From Odobenus rosmarus divergens (taxonomy: Eukaryota > Chordata > Mammalia > Carnivora > Odobenidae): a DNA stretch of 64,000 bases. The position numbers and the translations under genes are program-made. Positions within the stretch are counted from its first letter, which is position 1. Each line of letters opens with the position of its first letter. Positions 13,701 to 24,200 of this stretch are shown here, piece by piece. The stretch covers positions 675,330 to 739,329 of the forward strand of contig NW_004451008.1 of the NCBI RefSeq assembly GCF_000321225.1, given 5' to 3'. A model generated the notes under the pieces. It had not been told where the DNA came from. It did not search any database and worked only from the letters and a program-made list of their open reading frames with translations.

Positions 13701-14655
13701 GTGTCCCAAAGACCCTTACCCTTTCCAAAAGTATTTATTGAGTGTTAACTATGAGGCAGCCAGCTCTAGTTGAGAGTGTGATTGAGACAGGTCACCTTGT
13801 CCCAGTCCAGCTCTGCCACCTGTGAGGTGTGACTCTGGGCAAGTTCTTACCTCTCTGAGTCTTGGTTGCCTTGTCTGTAGAATGGGGTTGCAACACCGAC
13901 CTTGTTCAGATCCCTGTGGGAAACAATGAGAGGAACTGGATGAAGGGCCCTGTGTGGGGCCTGGCAATGAATAAGCCCTGAATAAAGGGCTATGACGGCA
14001 CTACTGGGAGTAGGGTGACAGCACCCTGGGGACTTGGAAAAAGCCATTTAACCTTTCCAAACCATTGTTCAACTCTGAATTTGTGAGACTTGCAGTCAAG
14101 CTTCTGTTGTCTGCTTTTGCTTTTTAACCCTTTAACTAGAGGTCCATCCCTCTAGCTGGTCTCCCTTTGAGACATTCCATCAAAAAGTCCCAGAACAGCT
14201 TAGCTTGGTACTAGCCATGGCAGGAGTCTTTCCCGGGAATGTTCCCCTATTTGAAAATGTTCTTATTTCAGGTTCCTGCCCCCGGAGGGGAAGACCCTGC
14301 TGTTAACCAGGGACCTGCGCACCTCCCCGGGCTGGAAGAGTCCCAGCAGAAAATCGTAAACCCTACTCCCAAATTGCCCCCCAAGGCCGTGCCTAAAGGA
14401 TCTGTCCAATACCTACCCAAGTTGGATGATGAGAAGAAGCCCGAGGATGCTGAGGAAAACAGCCCTGTTGAGGCCTTTCCTGTGAAGCTGGATCTCACCA
14501 CAAATCCTCAGGGAGAAAGCCTGGATGTGTCCTTCCTTTTCCTGGGGCCTGTGGAGAAGAAGCTGGTTGTCCTGCCTTTTCCCAAGGAAACACAATGCTC
14601 TGCTGAGTGCCCAGGACCAGCCCAGCAGGACAACCCTCTTATTCTCCCACCATGA
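1517..14655 (+). CDS. FETUB: Fetuin-B, secreted cystatin-family protease inhibitor (7 coding exons)
   Basis: Joined exons: 1517-1738, 2076-2186, 3680-3767, 5645-5808, 6536-6637, 13347-13430, 14272-14655; 1155 nt including stop, 384 aa (human about 382). The start ATG opens a signal peptide, [18 protein letters not shown], and is the only fitting one. Two cystatin-like domains cover about residues 25-140 and 150-257. The CPDCP motif at 150-154 in the linker is, from the literature on the family, the segment that blocks astacin metalloproteases such as ovastacin; this keeps the egg coat fertilisable. A cystatin loop QWVVG (195-199) spans the exon 4/5 junction. The Pro-rich C-terminal region (258-384) ends in ILPP. 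The protein is liver-secreted and circulates in plasma. All frames and phases agree. Odd point: intron 1 needs a GC donor. It lies next to HRG and KNG1, as in other mammals. Confidence 0.96.
1739..2075 (+). other. FETUB: FETUB intron 1, GC-AG type
   Basis: The donor reads CAG|GCAAGT and the acceptor CTCTCACAG. The nearest GT, at 1743, would add 4 nt and shift the frame, so the GC donor is required to join ...REHRQ to [10 protein letters not shown]. No repeat was seen inside. Confidence 0.88.
2076..2186 (+). CDS. FETUB: FETUB exon 2
   Basis: 111 nt, residues 75-111, phase 0 on both sides. It carries the conserved [11 protein letters not shown] strand with cystatin cysteines at TDC and KDC. 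Donor TCG|GTAAGT. Confidence 0.95.
2925..3345. repeat. Unclassified ancient interspersed repeat
   Basis: Phrases such as GTTTATTTCTCACTC, CACACCTAATCTGGAAGG and CTGGGAAATGTAGAC recur widely in mammalian genomes in my experience. I cannot name the family with certainty. Confidence 0.4.
3406..3600 (+). mobile_element. CAN-SINE in FETUB intron 2
   Basis: Head GGGGCACCTGAGTGACATAG, CT-rich tract, and CAAATAAATAAATCTTAAAA tail. It ends 80 bp before exon 3. Confidence 0.9.
3680..3767 (+). CDS. FETUB: FETUB exon 3
   Basis: 88 nt, residues 112-140 plus one base (phase 1). It encodes [19 protein letters not shown] then AYNCTL, the last strands of cystatin domain 1. Acceptor TGTTCCAG, donor CCAG|GTAAGA. 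Confidence 0.95.
3768..5644 (+). other. FETUB: FETUB intron 3, with L2-like sequence
   Basis: About 1.9 kb. From about 3860 to 4450, pyrimidine-rich sequence (for example TTTCTGCAACTGGATGGATG and GCCTCCTCCTCTGCTAAGG) looks like a decayed L2 LINE. Nothing else was identified apart from AT-rich sequence near 5430-5560. Confidence 0.45.
5645..5808 (+). CDS. FETUB: FETUB exon 4 (CPDCP linker, start of cystatin domain 2)
   Basis: 164 nt, residues 141-195. It contains [12 protein letters not shown] and the helix [20 protein letters not shown]. The last codon, CAG (Q195), is the first residue of the cystatin loop. Donor CAG|GTGAGG. Confidence 0.96.
5809..6535 (+). other. FETUB: FETUB intron 4, nothing recognised
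   Basis: 727 bp of AT-rich sequence without a recognised repeat or exon. The acceptor CATACCAG has a weak pyrimidine tract. Confidence 0.5.
6536..6637 (+). CDS. FETUB: FETUB exon 5
   Basis: 102 nt, residues 196-229: [20 protein letters not shown] and on to the paired cysteines. Donor GAG|GTAAGT, phase 0. Confidence 0.95.
8145..8340 (-). mobile_element. CAN-SINE (antisense) in FETUB intron 5
   Basis: T-run, AAGATTTTTATTTATTTG, AG-rich middle, and the inverted head TGAGCCACCCAGGCGCCCC. It is nested in the antisense L1. Confidence 0.93.
9887..10082 (+). mobile_element. CAN-SINE nested in L1, with 13-bp target-site duplication
   Basis: Head GGAGGCACCTGGGTGGCTCAG with a CT-rich middle and A-rich tail. 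TAAAATAATCTTG occurs exactly at 9874-9886 and 10083-10095. Confidence 0.93.
11700..12975 (+). other. FETUB: FETUB intron 5, unassigned part
   Basis: No recognised exon or repeat between the L1 remnant and the next SINE. Small open frames here have no family resemblance. Confidence 0.45.
12976..13123 (+). mobile_element. Short CAN-SINE with 13-bp target-site duplication
   Basis: Short variant lacking the CT tract: GGGGCCCCTGGGTGGCTCAG head, then an A-rich tail. AAATCCTGAGTTT is repeated exactly at 12963-12975 and 13124-13136. It ends about 220 bp before FETUB exon 6. Confidence 0.93.
13347..13430 (+). CDS. FETUB: FETUB exon 6
   Basis: 84 nt, residues 230-257: [17 protein letters not shown], then VTCDFFEPQ, with the last cysteines of cystatin domain 2. 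Acceptor GTCTTTAG, donor CAG|GTATTT. Confidence 0.95.
13431..14271 (+). other. FETUB: FETUB intron 6 with MIR
   Basis: 841 bp. About 13770-13990 is MIR-like in + orientation (GCTCTGCCACCTGTGAGGTG, TGGGCAAGTTCTTACCTCTC, AATGGGGTTG). The rest is unassigned. Confidence 0.65.
14272..14655 (+). CDS. FETUB: FETUB exon 7 (last coding exon)
   Basis: 384 nt, residues 258-384 and TGA stop. It is Pro-rich, then has [13 protein letters not shown] and [20 protein letters not shown], and ends in NPLILPP. Both conserved blocks match fetuin-B. Confidence 0.96.
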   Translation, partial: VPAPGGEDPAVNQGPAHLPGLEESQQKIVNPTPKLPPKAVPKGSVQYLPKLDDEKKPEDAEENSPVEAFPVKLDLTTNPQGESLDVSFLFLGPVEKKLVVLPFPKETQCSAECPGPAQQDNPLILPP

Positions 14656-14785
14656 GAATCACATAGAAGATTCCATGGGGGTGTAGTGCTCTGCAGGAGA
14701 AGAGAGGTACTGGGGAAGGGGGGCAGAGGGACAGCTCAAATGTAGAAGAGTAACAAATAAAGTATATCTTTTGACTCTTCTTGGT
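14656..14785 (+). terminator. FETUB: FETUB 3'UTR and poly(A) signal
   Basis: AATAAA at 14756-14761, 100 bp after the stop. Cleavage is expected 10-25 bp further on. GT-rich sequence follows (TCTTGGTCTC). Confidence 0.75.
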
Positions 14786-15398
14786 CTCATCATGTTATCT
14801 GGAAGTATAAATACTAAGACTACACTGTCTACTTGTACATGGGACTGTGTCTCTCCTGAACCATCCAAGGCCTCATACCATGGACAGATGCTCTCTGCCT
14901 CCCCTGTCTTCAGTCTCTCCTGCTGTACTCTTACTGACTTTTAGCTAAGTCTCTGATATAGGGCCTGCCATACTTAGGAATGCTCTCTTCTTTCTGGGCA
15001 AGAGCACACTGTGATTCTTCTGATCAAAATGAGATGAAAATTGAAGGATATCAAGAGACTGAGATCCATCAGAATGTCATTCTCCCTTTATTCCATAATT
15101 TTTTCAACACAAAGCATTGGTCAGATATTGTTTGCACAGCCTTCAATCTGAGGGTGGAATTTTGTGTTGTTTTCTGACCTGTCTGAATAGTCTCTGAGTC
15201 CCAGAACTTGATAAACTCACCTATCAATAAGGAGTAGTTGGAAGAGACAGTTGCCTGTGGCCTGTGGTTGAGCCTGGGGAGAACCAAACATTGCTCCAAG
15301 TTGGGGAGCTTTCTGACTCCTATAATAGTTTTGCTCAGAGTAGAAATTAAGAGCCTGATAACATTCATTCCCAATTTTTTTCACTTAAAAAATAATAG
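14786..15398. other. Intergenic, nothing recognised
   Basis: Unassigned sequence between FETUB and the AT-rich palindrome. No conserved exon was recognised. Confidence 0.5.
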
Positions 15399-15440
15399 AT
15401 ATGTATATAATGTATATTATAATATACATTATATACATAT
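15399..15440. repeat. Perfect 42-bp AT-rich palindrome
   Basis: The left arm 15399-15418 is the exact reverse complement of the right arm 15421-15440; the two centre bases AT are self-complementary. Symmetry stops at 15398 (G) against 15441 (A). Confidence 0.97.
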
Positions 15441-15560
15441 AGTGTATATGTATATAATGTTTATAAGATATGTATATAATGTATATGTATACACATGTAT
15501 ATTATGTTTGGGTACATATATTTACACAAATATATGTAATACCTGCATATACATATACAC
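15441..15560. repeat. AT-rich TATATG/TATAAT low-complexity tract
   Basis: Degenerate repeats of ATGTATATAATG run on from the palindrome. The tract contains partial copies of the palindrome arms near 15449-15460 and 15468-15490. Confidence 0.85.
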
Positions 15561-15582
15561 ACATCTTCTGAAATTTGACAGG

Positions 15583-15947
15583 TGTTATGGGTTGAATTGT
15601 TTCCCCACAATTCATATACTGAAGTTGTAACCCCCAGTATCTCAGAATGTGGTTGTATTTGGATATAAGTCTTTAAAAAGGTGATTTAGTTAAAATGAAA
15701 TCATTAGTGTGGGCCCTAATACAACATGGACCCAGATGAGCCCATGGACATGGATGAGTACAGAAGTAAGACCATGTGGGGCAGAGAGAGAAGGTGGCCA
15801 AGGAGAGAGGCCTCAGAAAAAAGTAACCTGCTGACACCTTGATCTTGGACTTCCAGCCTCCAGGACTGTGAGGAAATTAATTTCTGTCATTTCAGCCACT
15901 CGGTTTATGGTACTTTCTTATGGCAGTCCTGGCAAGCTAGTACAACA
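15583..15947 (+). mobile_element. MLT1-type LTR (ERVL-MaLR), solo
   Basis: TGTTATGGGTTGAATTGT start, then TATCTCAGAATGTGGTTG, TGACACCTTGATCTTGGACT and CCTCCAGGACTGTGAGG, ending in TACAACA. These are hallmark phrases of mammalian MaLR LTRs. It is ancient and non-coding; no internal part is seen. Confidence 0.75.
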
Positions 15948-16715
15948 GGGAATTTGCAGGTGTAACTATTGTGCTCCAACACAGCAGCTGTTTCTTAGAA
16001 GAGGTACATAGGCCTTGACAGCATTTGTTTAAGAGCATCAGACAATATTCACACACTGTTACTCTTAGCTGCTTCCTATAGGAAGGAAAACGATTAAGTA
16101 GGGGCATCATGCCGAGTCTTAGACCCTGTCTCACTCAGAGTCCAACAAGAAACACAGTGCATTACTAGCACTGTATGACCTTGAAGGTTCAATGAAGGAA
16201 GGGGAAGCGAATGCACGGCTTGTGTGAGCACACCTAAATATCAGCAAAACCGGAGGAAAAGCTTATCTTCATCCCCGGGAGCCTTCCCATCCCCTGCCTC
16301 TCCCTCCACCAGCATTTAGTTCCCCCCCACAGGCACTCTTTATTGGGTTTGGCCAGTACAGCAAGAATAGAAGACTTCATTAAGGAGCTCAGCTCATCAA
16401 AACGTGTAAGTTTCTATGTTTATCTATAGTTTTCTCCCTGCCCCACCCCAGGTTCGAGCCCCATAGTAACACCTTGGCCAGATTCCACACTATTCTTGTC
16501 ATTCCAAGTTTCAATGAAGAGGTCCTATTTCAGTGTTCAAAAGCTAGTGTCACTAATACTGAAAGTTCAATATCAAGCAAAATTCGAAACATGTGTCTTC
16601 CGTGTTTAGCACTTGCTAAGCCAACCTGTGACTGGGAAGTGAGGCCTGCTTTTCATTTCCCCTCCCCTTTCCTTCTCTCTTCCAGTTCTTTCCCTCCCTT
16701 CGGGGTCTGTTTAGA
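15948..16715. other. Intergenic, nothing recognised
   Basis: Unassigned sequence; a pyrimidine-rich stretch lies near 16660-16700. Confidence 0.5.
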
Positions 16716-16893
16716 GCCCAGTGGTTTTCAACTGTGAATGTATATTGGAATCACCTGGAAGTTTTCAAAGTACCAATACCTGGGTCCACCCCCAGAGATC
16801 CTGATTTAATTGCTCTGGGGAGAAGCCTAGACATAAGGATCTTTAAAAGCCTGTCAGGTGATTCTCAGTAGTATGAGAACCACTGCTATGGCC
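16716..16893 (+). mobile_element. MER5A-like hAT DNA transposon remnant
   Basis: CAGTGGTTTTCAACTGTGAA at one end and TATGAGAACCACTG at the other form the inverted ends, with AATCACCTGGAAG and CACCCCCAGAGATCCTGAT between. Non-autonomous. Confidence 0.8.
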
Positions 16894-17269
16894 TTTAGAA
16901 ATACTCACTGCCGAGAGAGCAGGAAGTGGGGAGCTGTTATTCAAGGGACTGGTCATGGGAGGGAACCTGGGCTGATTCCCTCTGGTCCTTTCTGATGCTG
17001 GCCACTGCTGGTGGGAAGAGTGCGTACAGGTATATTGTTTCTCGAGAAGTGTGGGGGTGGGGTATCAGCTTACTCCCAGGTCTGACCCCCATGCTGAGCC
17101 CCTCCTAGGTATAGTCCTCCTAACCCCTTTTCTGGGATGGGCATCAAATTACTTGACTCCTACCCTCACCACCATTCTCTTCCACATAAACCAATTCTCT
17201 TTAGCACACTTCAGGGGCCACCGAGAACCGGAATGACATGGGGTGCCCCCAACTTCTTCTCAGATACAC

Positions 17270-17530
17270 TAGTGATAATAATGATTACAAGAATACATAG
17301 CACCATTTATTCAACACCTGAATCTGTGCCAAGAATTGTACTAGTTACTTTGTATGTGTTTTCTTATTTAAGTATCACACAATCCTGCCAAGAGTTGTGC
17401 ATCTCCATTTTATAAATGAGAAAATTAAGAATCAGAGAACTTTTACAGCTTACCCAGCATCACACAGTAAGAGAAGGGCAAGTTTGAAATTCAGATCTGA
17501 CTCCAAAGTAACAGCCTTTTAGTCCTTCTA
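17270..17530 (-). mobile_element. MIR element (antisense)
   Basis: Core phrases CATTTTATAAATGAGAAAAT, CTTACCCAGCATCACACAGT and AATTCAGATCTGACTCCAAA match an inverted MIR. Confidence 0.7.
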
Positions 17531-17980
17531 TCTTATTCAGATCTCAGTTCCTTTTCTGGTGTTAACCATTTAACATGTTACCTCCTCCTTAAACAATGCA
17601 GCTACAGCCTACTGAGGACGTTGGGCACCATAATCAAAGCTGGGAGTGATGGTGGAGATTTCTGATGGAGACAGGCCCGCAGAGGGAGGAGAACTGCTTT
17701 ACTTTTAACCCCACCTCACACACCAATGAAGGCAGTGCTTACGGTCAGAAACACTCTCTGAATTTGCTACTACTAGAAAAATCCAGATTTTGTGCAGATC
17801 ACGGGTCTACCCACTCACCAGCGGCGTGTCTCAACTTTCTGTCCCCAGGGATCCACTAATCATTTACAGCATGTTGACAGATGTTTTAACCAGGGGTCAG
17901 GGTGACTCTCCCCGATTACACAACAGAAATGTATAAAGACTTTGTTTAATCAATTGTGTGTGTGTGTTTATGTGTTTTAG
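17531..17980. other. HRG upstream region, nothing recognised
   Basis: No repeat recognised apart from a short (GT)n at about 17956-17968. Confidence 0.45.
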
Positions 17981-17986
17981 AAAGTC

Positions 17987-17993
17987 TATAAAA
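17987..17993 (+). promoter_or_regulatory. HRG: Candidate TATA box of HRG
   Basis: TATAAAA lies 51 bp before the HRG start codon, a spacing that would give a short leader of about 20-30 nt. No experimental support is visible in sequence. Confidence 0.35.
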
Positions 17994-18043
17994 TTCTCTG
18001 CTGTGATAAAACTATAGCAAGGGTTGGTGTTCACATTTTAAAG

Positions 18044-18232
18044 ATGAGTGCCTTCAGGGCAGCACTGCTCCTCATCCCTTTAATCGCGCTGCAGAACTCC
18101 GCCGTGAGTCCTGCAGACTGCGACGCTACTGAGCCCTTTGCTGGGAAAGTGCTAGACCAGCTCAATAAGGGACAGAGGCAGGGCTACCTTTTCCAGTTGC
18201 TGCAGGTCGCTGATGCCCATGTGGACAAAGCG
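18044..18232 (+). CDS. HRG: HRG exon 1 (coding part)
   Basis: Residues 1-63: signal peptide MSAFRAALLLIPLIALQNSA, then VSPADCDATEPF and the helix to VADAHVDKA. Donor GCG|GTGAGG, phase 0. Confidence 0.94.
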
Positions 18233-21200
18233 GTGAGGAATTGGCAGGGCTAGAGCTGAGCTGGGAGACCAGGAGCCGGGGAAGGGGGGCAGGGGGGCAG
18301 TGGTTCTGACCCCAAAGCTTACTGCTATGCAGGATGGAGTGGCCTTGGCTATGGTTTCCCGTTCAGTTTCTGCTGCTGATCTACAGTGTTCTTTTTTCCT
18401 TCAAACTGACACTTGCTATTTGTGTGTCCTTCATTATGAGTCAATCTCTAAGTACTTAGAAGCAGTTATGCCGAGCCAAGTCAAATGGTAAGTACCGTAA
18501 GAGAAGACTTAGAGTAAGCTGTGGGCAGGGCCTCGAGGAAAGAATCATTGGCTCACAGACACACACAGGCGAACTGGGTAAAATAGGACACATTCCTGTA
18601 GCCAAGTGAGTGGTAGAGATGCTGAAGCAATCTAAGGAAAGGAGATCTATTAAAATTGGATGGGAGAAAACTGTGGGTAGGGAATCAGGAAGGAGGGTAC
18701 CAGGGAGTAATTGCACATAAGCACAGGGGTGGGGGGGGGTGTTTCCAGAAGTTTTATGTGGGCTTTGGAGCACCTATCAGGTTGGAAGAGAAATAGGCTT
18801 ATCTTGAAGCAAAGAGAGCCTGCTGCTTTCACTTGATAATAAGATCATATGCTCATTTGGAGTAGATTTGGAGGCTTGATAGAGATTATGGAAGAAGGCT
18901 TCCCTCCCCACCCCACCCCCAAAATAACCTACCCTTTGGTGGAACCGCCAAAATCAAGGAGGCCAGACCATGGAGCACCATAGAAGACAAGCAGAGAAAT
19001 TTCTACTTGTTACAAGTATTAGAGATGGAGGCACTACAGGTTGCAGAGAGCAAGACGAATTGTAGGAATTTAGGATTCAACCAGCAACGTAGTGACCATT
19101 AGTCCCATTTCAGGTTCTCTGCCACATGGGTAGGGCACATGATGGCTTGGCACAGGGCTGCCTCCGAGTGGGGCTGAGCGGGTAAGTGGGTGGGTAAGGC
19201 AGGGGCACGGTGTGCCTGGGGAGACGGAGGCAGGCGACAGGAACTAGGAAGCTATTTCATGGGTTTGGGAGGGAGGAAATGAGGGCAAGTTGAAATCAAG
19301 GCAAGCAATCCAAGTTCAGGAATAGAGTTGGGTGAGAGGGCATAACTGCACATACAGATTGGAGGCTGTCATCACTTACAATTCTGGGCTTGCACCTTCA
19401 ACACCTCCACCCAAACCCACACTGCTATTTAGCGGTTGCTTTTTAAAGCTTGTGGGCAGAAGCAACATCATGACCAGTTAAAAAGAACATTTGGAAGTAA
19501 CTTTTTGAAGCTATTTATTCAGAATAAGTAGATCAAATGACACAAAGGTAGGACATCTGTGATGATTTGGAGAGGAGCAGGAATTCTGTTTCAGAAATAA
19601 AGAGACTGCTTTAATGAAAAAGCACTGGGCTCCCACATGCTATTCACCTGTTGCTCTTTTGGCATTCCTCAGGAATCTGTGGCTGTCCATTACTTAGTCT
19701 TGGATGTGAAAGAATCTGACTGTTCAATCCTATCAGGGAGACACTGGGATGACTGTGAGCCCACTCTTTCTAAATGTGTATCTGATATAGTAAGTAAGCA
19801 GGGTACCATTCTCCTTCTTCTATCGTTCCTGACCTCTGTCTACTCTGCTTACACAGGGTGGCCGAATGCCTGTGCTAACACAATGAGAAAGGAAGAGCAG
19901 ATTCTACCTCTTGACCCATGAAGACTATGTTGACCTTGAGGAATAGTCTCTTGAGAGCCATACTTGGGATCCCGGTTCAAGACGAGTCAGTGGGGATTGC
20001 GCTCCCATGGGATAACATGCCCAGCTGTGAGCCCTTGGGCAAATCACCTGAAGTTGCTAGACTTTGGCCACCTCCACTATAAGAGGAGGGGTTTAGAGTA
20101 GCTGGACTCTAAGGTCCACTCTAGGGATCTAGGAACCTCTGAACTTGTGAGTGTGTCCTATAAAGACCGGCCCCATAGGCAGGAATAGCCAAAGGGATTT
20201 GCTGCAGTGATCTTGAGGAATAGGGTCTTGTTCTACATGTTGCTCGTGGGCGCTCAGACGCCAGATTCTCCAGCACGGGAAGAGAACACAGAGATGACTA
20301 AGCATATACATAAGATTTCATTTCTAGAAAATAAGACGTTGACATACCTAGGACTTTCAGCACTTTTTCCCCTTGAAAATGTTTGGGATATGATCATGAT
20401 CTGTTTAAACCGTTTCTCCCTGGTTCTCATGAGGGTTTTGGATGCCTACAGCGATTAGCTCACGGAAGCAGACTAAGAAAATAGAGGTGGTGAAAGAGGA
20501 TTTGGTGAGAGAAAACAAAGATGAATTCTCAATGGATAGTAGGAGTAGGTGACATCACTTTTTGTCCCCTCACATTCAACCTGAGGAAAGCAGTTTTCAT
20601 TGACATGAACCCTTTTCTCTTACCGGTGATTGGACGGTGTAAGGTAATAGCGACACAATGTTTGAATGACTCTCAGCATTTCAGAGTGAATGACTATAAC
20701 TGCACCACAAGGTCTGGTATGGTCATCTGTGAAAATGCTAATTCTAGATTAATATAAAATTCAATCATACTGTGGTATTCATCATATAATGCTAAGATAT
20801 ACATATCAGAAATGGCCCCTGCCCTCATGGACTCAATTATTATTTGCTCTCTTCAGAGGAAAAGGGAAAGGGTTTTCTTCTGTTACTGGTATGCCTTCTC
20901 TTAAAGAAATTCAATATATAAGAATAGAAATCTATGAGAGGCAGGACAGTGACATTGTAGAGAACAGAGGCTCTGAGGTCAGATTTGAGTTTGAATCCCC
21001 GCTTCCTCACTTATTAGTTGTATCATCTTGAGGGCCAGTTACTTAACCTCTTTAAGCTTTCCTCCTTTATAAAATAAGGATAATAATAGTATTAGCCTTC
21101 TGGATCCTTCTTAGAATTAAGTAAGATGCTCTATGTAGTGCACTTTGCAGAATACTTAGCACTGAATTATTGATTTCAACATCTAAAAGTTATGTATTAC

Positions 21201-24200
21201 GGTAGAGTTCACAAAGCAGTTACACAGATTATCCCATTTCATCTTACAATAAGACCATACGAGGTAAAAATTATGATACTTTCTATTTTAGAGATAAAAT
21301 AACTGAGGCTCCAAGAGGTTCAATGCCTTGGCCTTGAGAACACAGCCAAAATGTGAAAGACATAATCTTATTTCACCAGTGTTGACTCGAAATGCCATGC
21401 TCTTTTTATTTTTTCCAAAAGAATATCACAGAATTCCTTTAAAAATTGTCCATTTCAACATGATTCAATATACAACAACTTAATAGCCAAGCAACTCCTT
21501 CAAGAAGTCACCTTGAAGAAAGGTTGACCTGTATCTTCTCTCTCTGGGCAAAACTCTGTTAATGATGCCCCTCCCTCCCTGGAGAGACAGGAGGAGTTTA
21601 GTGAAGTATTAACACTTTGTGAGTGATGGGAGGGGTGTCTCAATGGGATCACAACAGAGACTTAAGCATCAGAAGGATCTGAGTTTAAGTTTAGCTCTGC
21701 TGCTGACTGGCTGATTTGATCTCAAACAAATCACTTAGCTTCTCCAACCCTCAATTTGCCCATCTGTAAAATGGAAGCTCTGGTTACTCTTGCCACCATG
21801 CTTATGTATATTAAGTCCCAGCATTGACATTGCTGTTTCCAAGCTGGTACTGCAAAATTTTCATCTTCCTTCTCCAGTCTCTTCGGCACTGGCCAATACC
21901 AAAGACAGCCCCATACTCTTCGACTTCTTTGAAGAGCCTGAGCTTTACAGAAAACTAGCCGACAAAGCCCTTGAGAAGTACCAACAGGAGAATGGAGATT
22001 TCGCCTCTTTCAGAGCGGACCGCGTGGAGAGAGTTGTCAGAGGGGTGAGTCTCTACTCACGTGAGCTAGCATCTGAGGGCCCAGCTCCAACCCGGCAGGT
22101 CCAGACTCAGTGGAACTGGCCCTCTCCCCCGGCCTCACATGTCCAGCTCCTTTCTAACTAAGGGCCCTCTTGCAGCCTCAATAGAAAGGCAAGAGATACC
22201 AAAGAAACTGTTTTCCTGCAGTTTTTTATTTTTTGGAGTTGTGGGGAGTAGAAATACCTACTGAAGAGGAGGGAAAACTCAGACAGGAAAGAGGGAAAGA
22301 CAGAAGAGCATTATTAGGGTTATGTGAGTCATTAAAAATCATCCAAGGGATGCCTGGGTGGCTCAGTCGGTTAAGCGTCTGCCTTCGGCTCAGGTCATGA
22401 TCCCGGGGTCCTGGGATCGAGTCCCGCATCGGCCTCCTTGCTCAGCAGGGAGCCTGCTTCTCCCTCTGCTTGTGCTCTCTCTCTTTCTCTGACAAATGAA
22501 TAAATAAAAAATCTTTAAAAATCATCCCATCCTAACCTCTTTGTATGATGATGGGAAACTGAGGCACAGAGAAACCGTCTCGGCACACCCAGTGATGTGG
22601 CTGGGGTGAGACAGCTCCCCTGCCTTCCAGTCCAGGGGCCCAAGTGCCTCCCACCCAGAGGGGTCTTATAAAGCAGCTCTTTGATGTCTATCTTGCATTT
22701 TGAAAATGCCAAGTTAAATTATGGTGTGTACAAGTCATGGAATGAATACGGCACAATTACTAGAGAGAATATGCACGGGGCAGAGTTCCTAAGGGGAAAA
22801 GCAGGTTAGGGAATGATACTTAGACTCTGAGCCCATTTATGTAAATTAGATATGTGTGTATATGGGCAACATATTTAGGAAAAGGCTGGGAGAAACACAT
22901 CAGATCTGTGGTAGAGGTACCTCTGGGAAGAAGAGATCGGGTGCAGGAAGGCTGAGTTTTCACACTGTGCTTGGTTATGTCTATATTATTTGCCCTTTTC
23001 AATGAAATAGCATTTACCTTATCACTTATGTGATAAATTTTTGAAAGGTAGCGGCCATAAGGCACATATTGGTGCTTTTGAATCCCCGTGGTGCTTTACA
23101 GTCTCTTGGGTAGTAGATATCTACTGCCTTTTTCTTTTTTTAACTTTTTATGTGCCTGAAACTGCTTTGACCCAATTTGTCCTAGAGAGGAGAGGAAAGA
23201 ACCAACTACTATGTGGACTTCTCTGTGAGGAACTGCTCCAGGAGACCCCATTTTCCCAGGCACCCTTATGTGAGTATAATAAACGTCTCTGAAATACTAG
23301 GTAACGTTTAGAGACCACCCCCCATGTGTCAGGCACCCTTCCAAGTGCTGTACACATACATTATTAACCCTACCACCACCCTGTGAGGAAGATATTATTT
23401 TTCTCTCTCTTAGAGATGGGGAAACTGAGGCACAGGGAAGTTAAATGAATCATAAGAGTACGATTTTATAATAGGCACAATAAATACCTAAACTTAACAC
23501 TGAGATTTTTTTGAACCCACTCGGGTTAAAGACTTAGCTAAAACTAACAACTGGCTTGCATTAAGAGCCTACACCATGGGTGCCTTTGTTCACTTCATTT
23601 CATTTACTCTTCACAGTGACCCCATGTGACAAATATGGAGTAACTGAGGATCAGCAGAGCGTCTTGCCCAATGTTCATAACCAAGCTGAGATTAGAATCT
23701 GGCTCTCCTAATGCTCAGTCCAGCAGGATTTTCCCCCTAATCACTTATAAATTGATACTCATGTATCTGTAGAAAGATTTTATTAATAAAACTCAGCATT
23801 TGTAGGGTGACTTAGAGTTACAAAACACTTCCATGTATATTATTGCCTTGTTGGATCCCTGTGACAACCGTGCAGAGGAGAAGCAAATGTCTACCCCCAT
23901 TTCCATGGGACAGAAGGGCCCAGAAGTTTAACCACTTGCCTAAGGGCACTTAACTAGAAAGTGTTACGACATAGGATTTTAACAGTGGCCTTCTGATTTC
24001 AAGTTCAGGATAACAACACGTTCTCCAGGGCCAGAAGAGAGGAAGCACTCATTAGTTCCTTTTCTGGCTGGTCAGTGTTCCCACCTGAAGCAGTTCTAGA
24101 ACCCTGCTTAGTGGCCACCAGAAAAGCTACCTCCCTCTCCCCCTCCCTTCTTCAACAAATCCTTAACAACCCAGTGCAGACACATGGCAGCTGGAGAAGG

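Noticed and set aside
15238..15630. 130-aa frame rich in Tyr/Ile/Val that looks membrane-like
   Set aside because: It is a translation of the AT palindrome and TATATG repeats.
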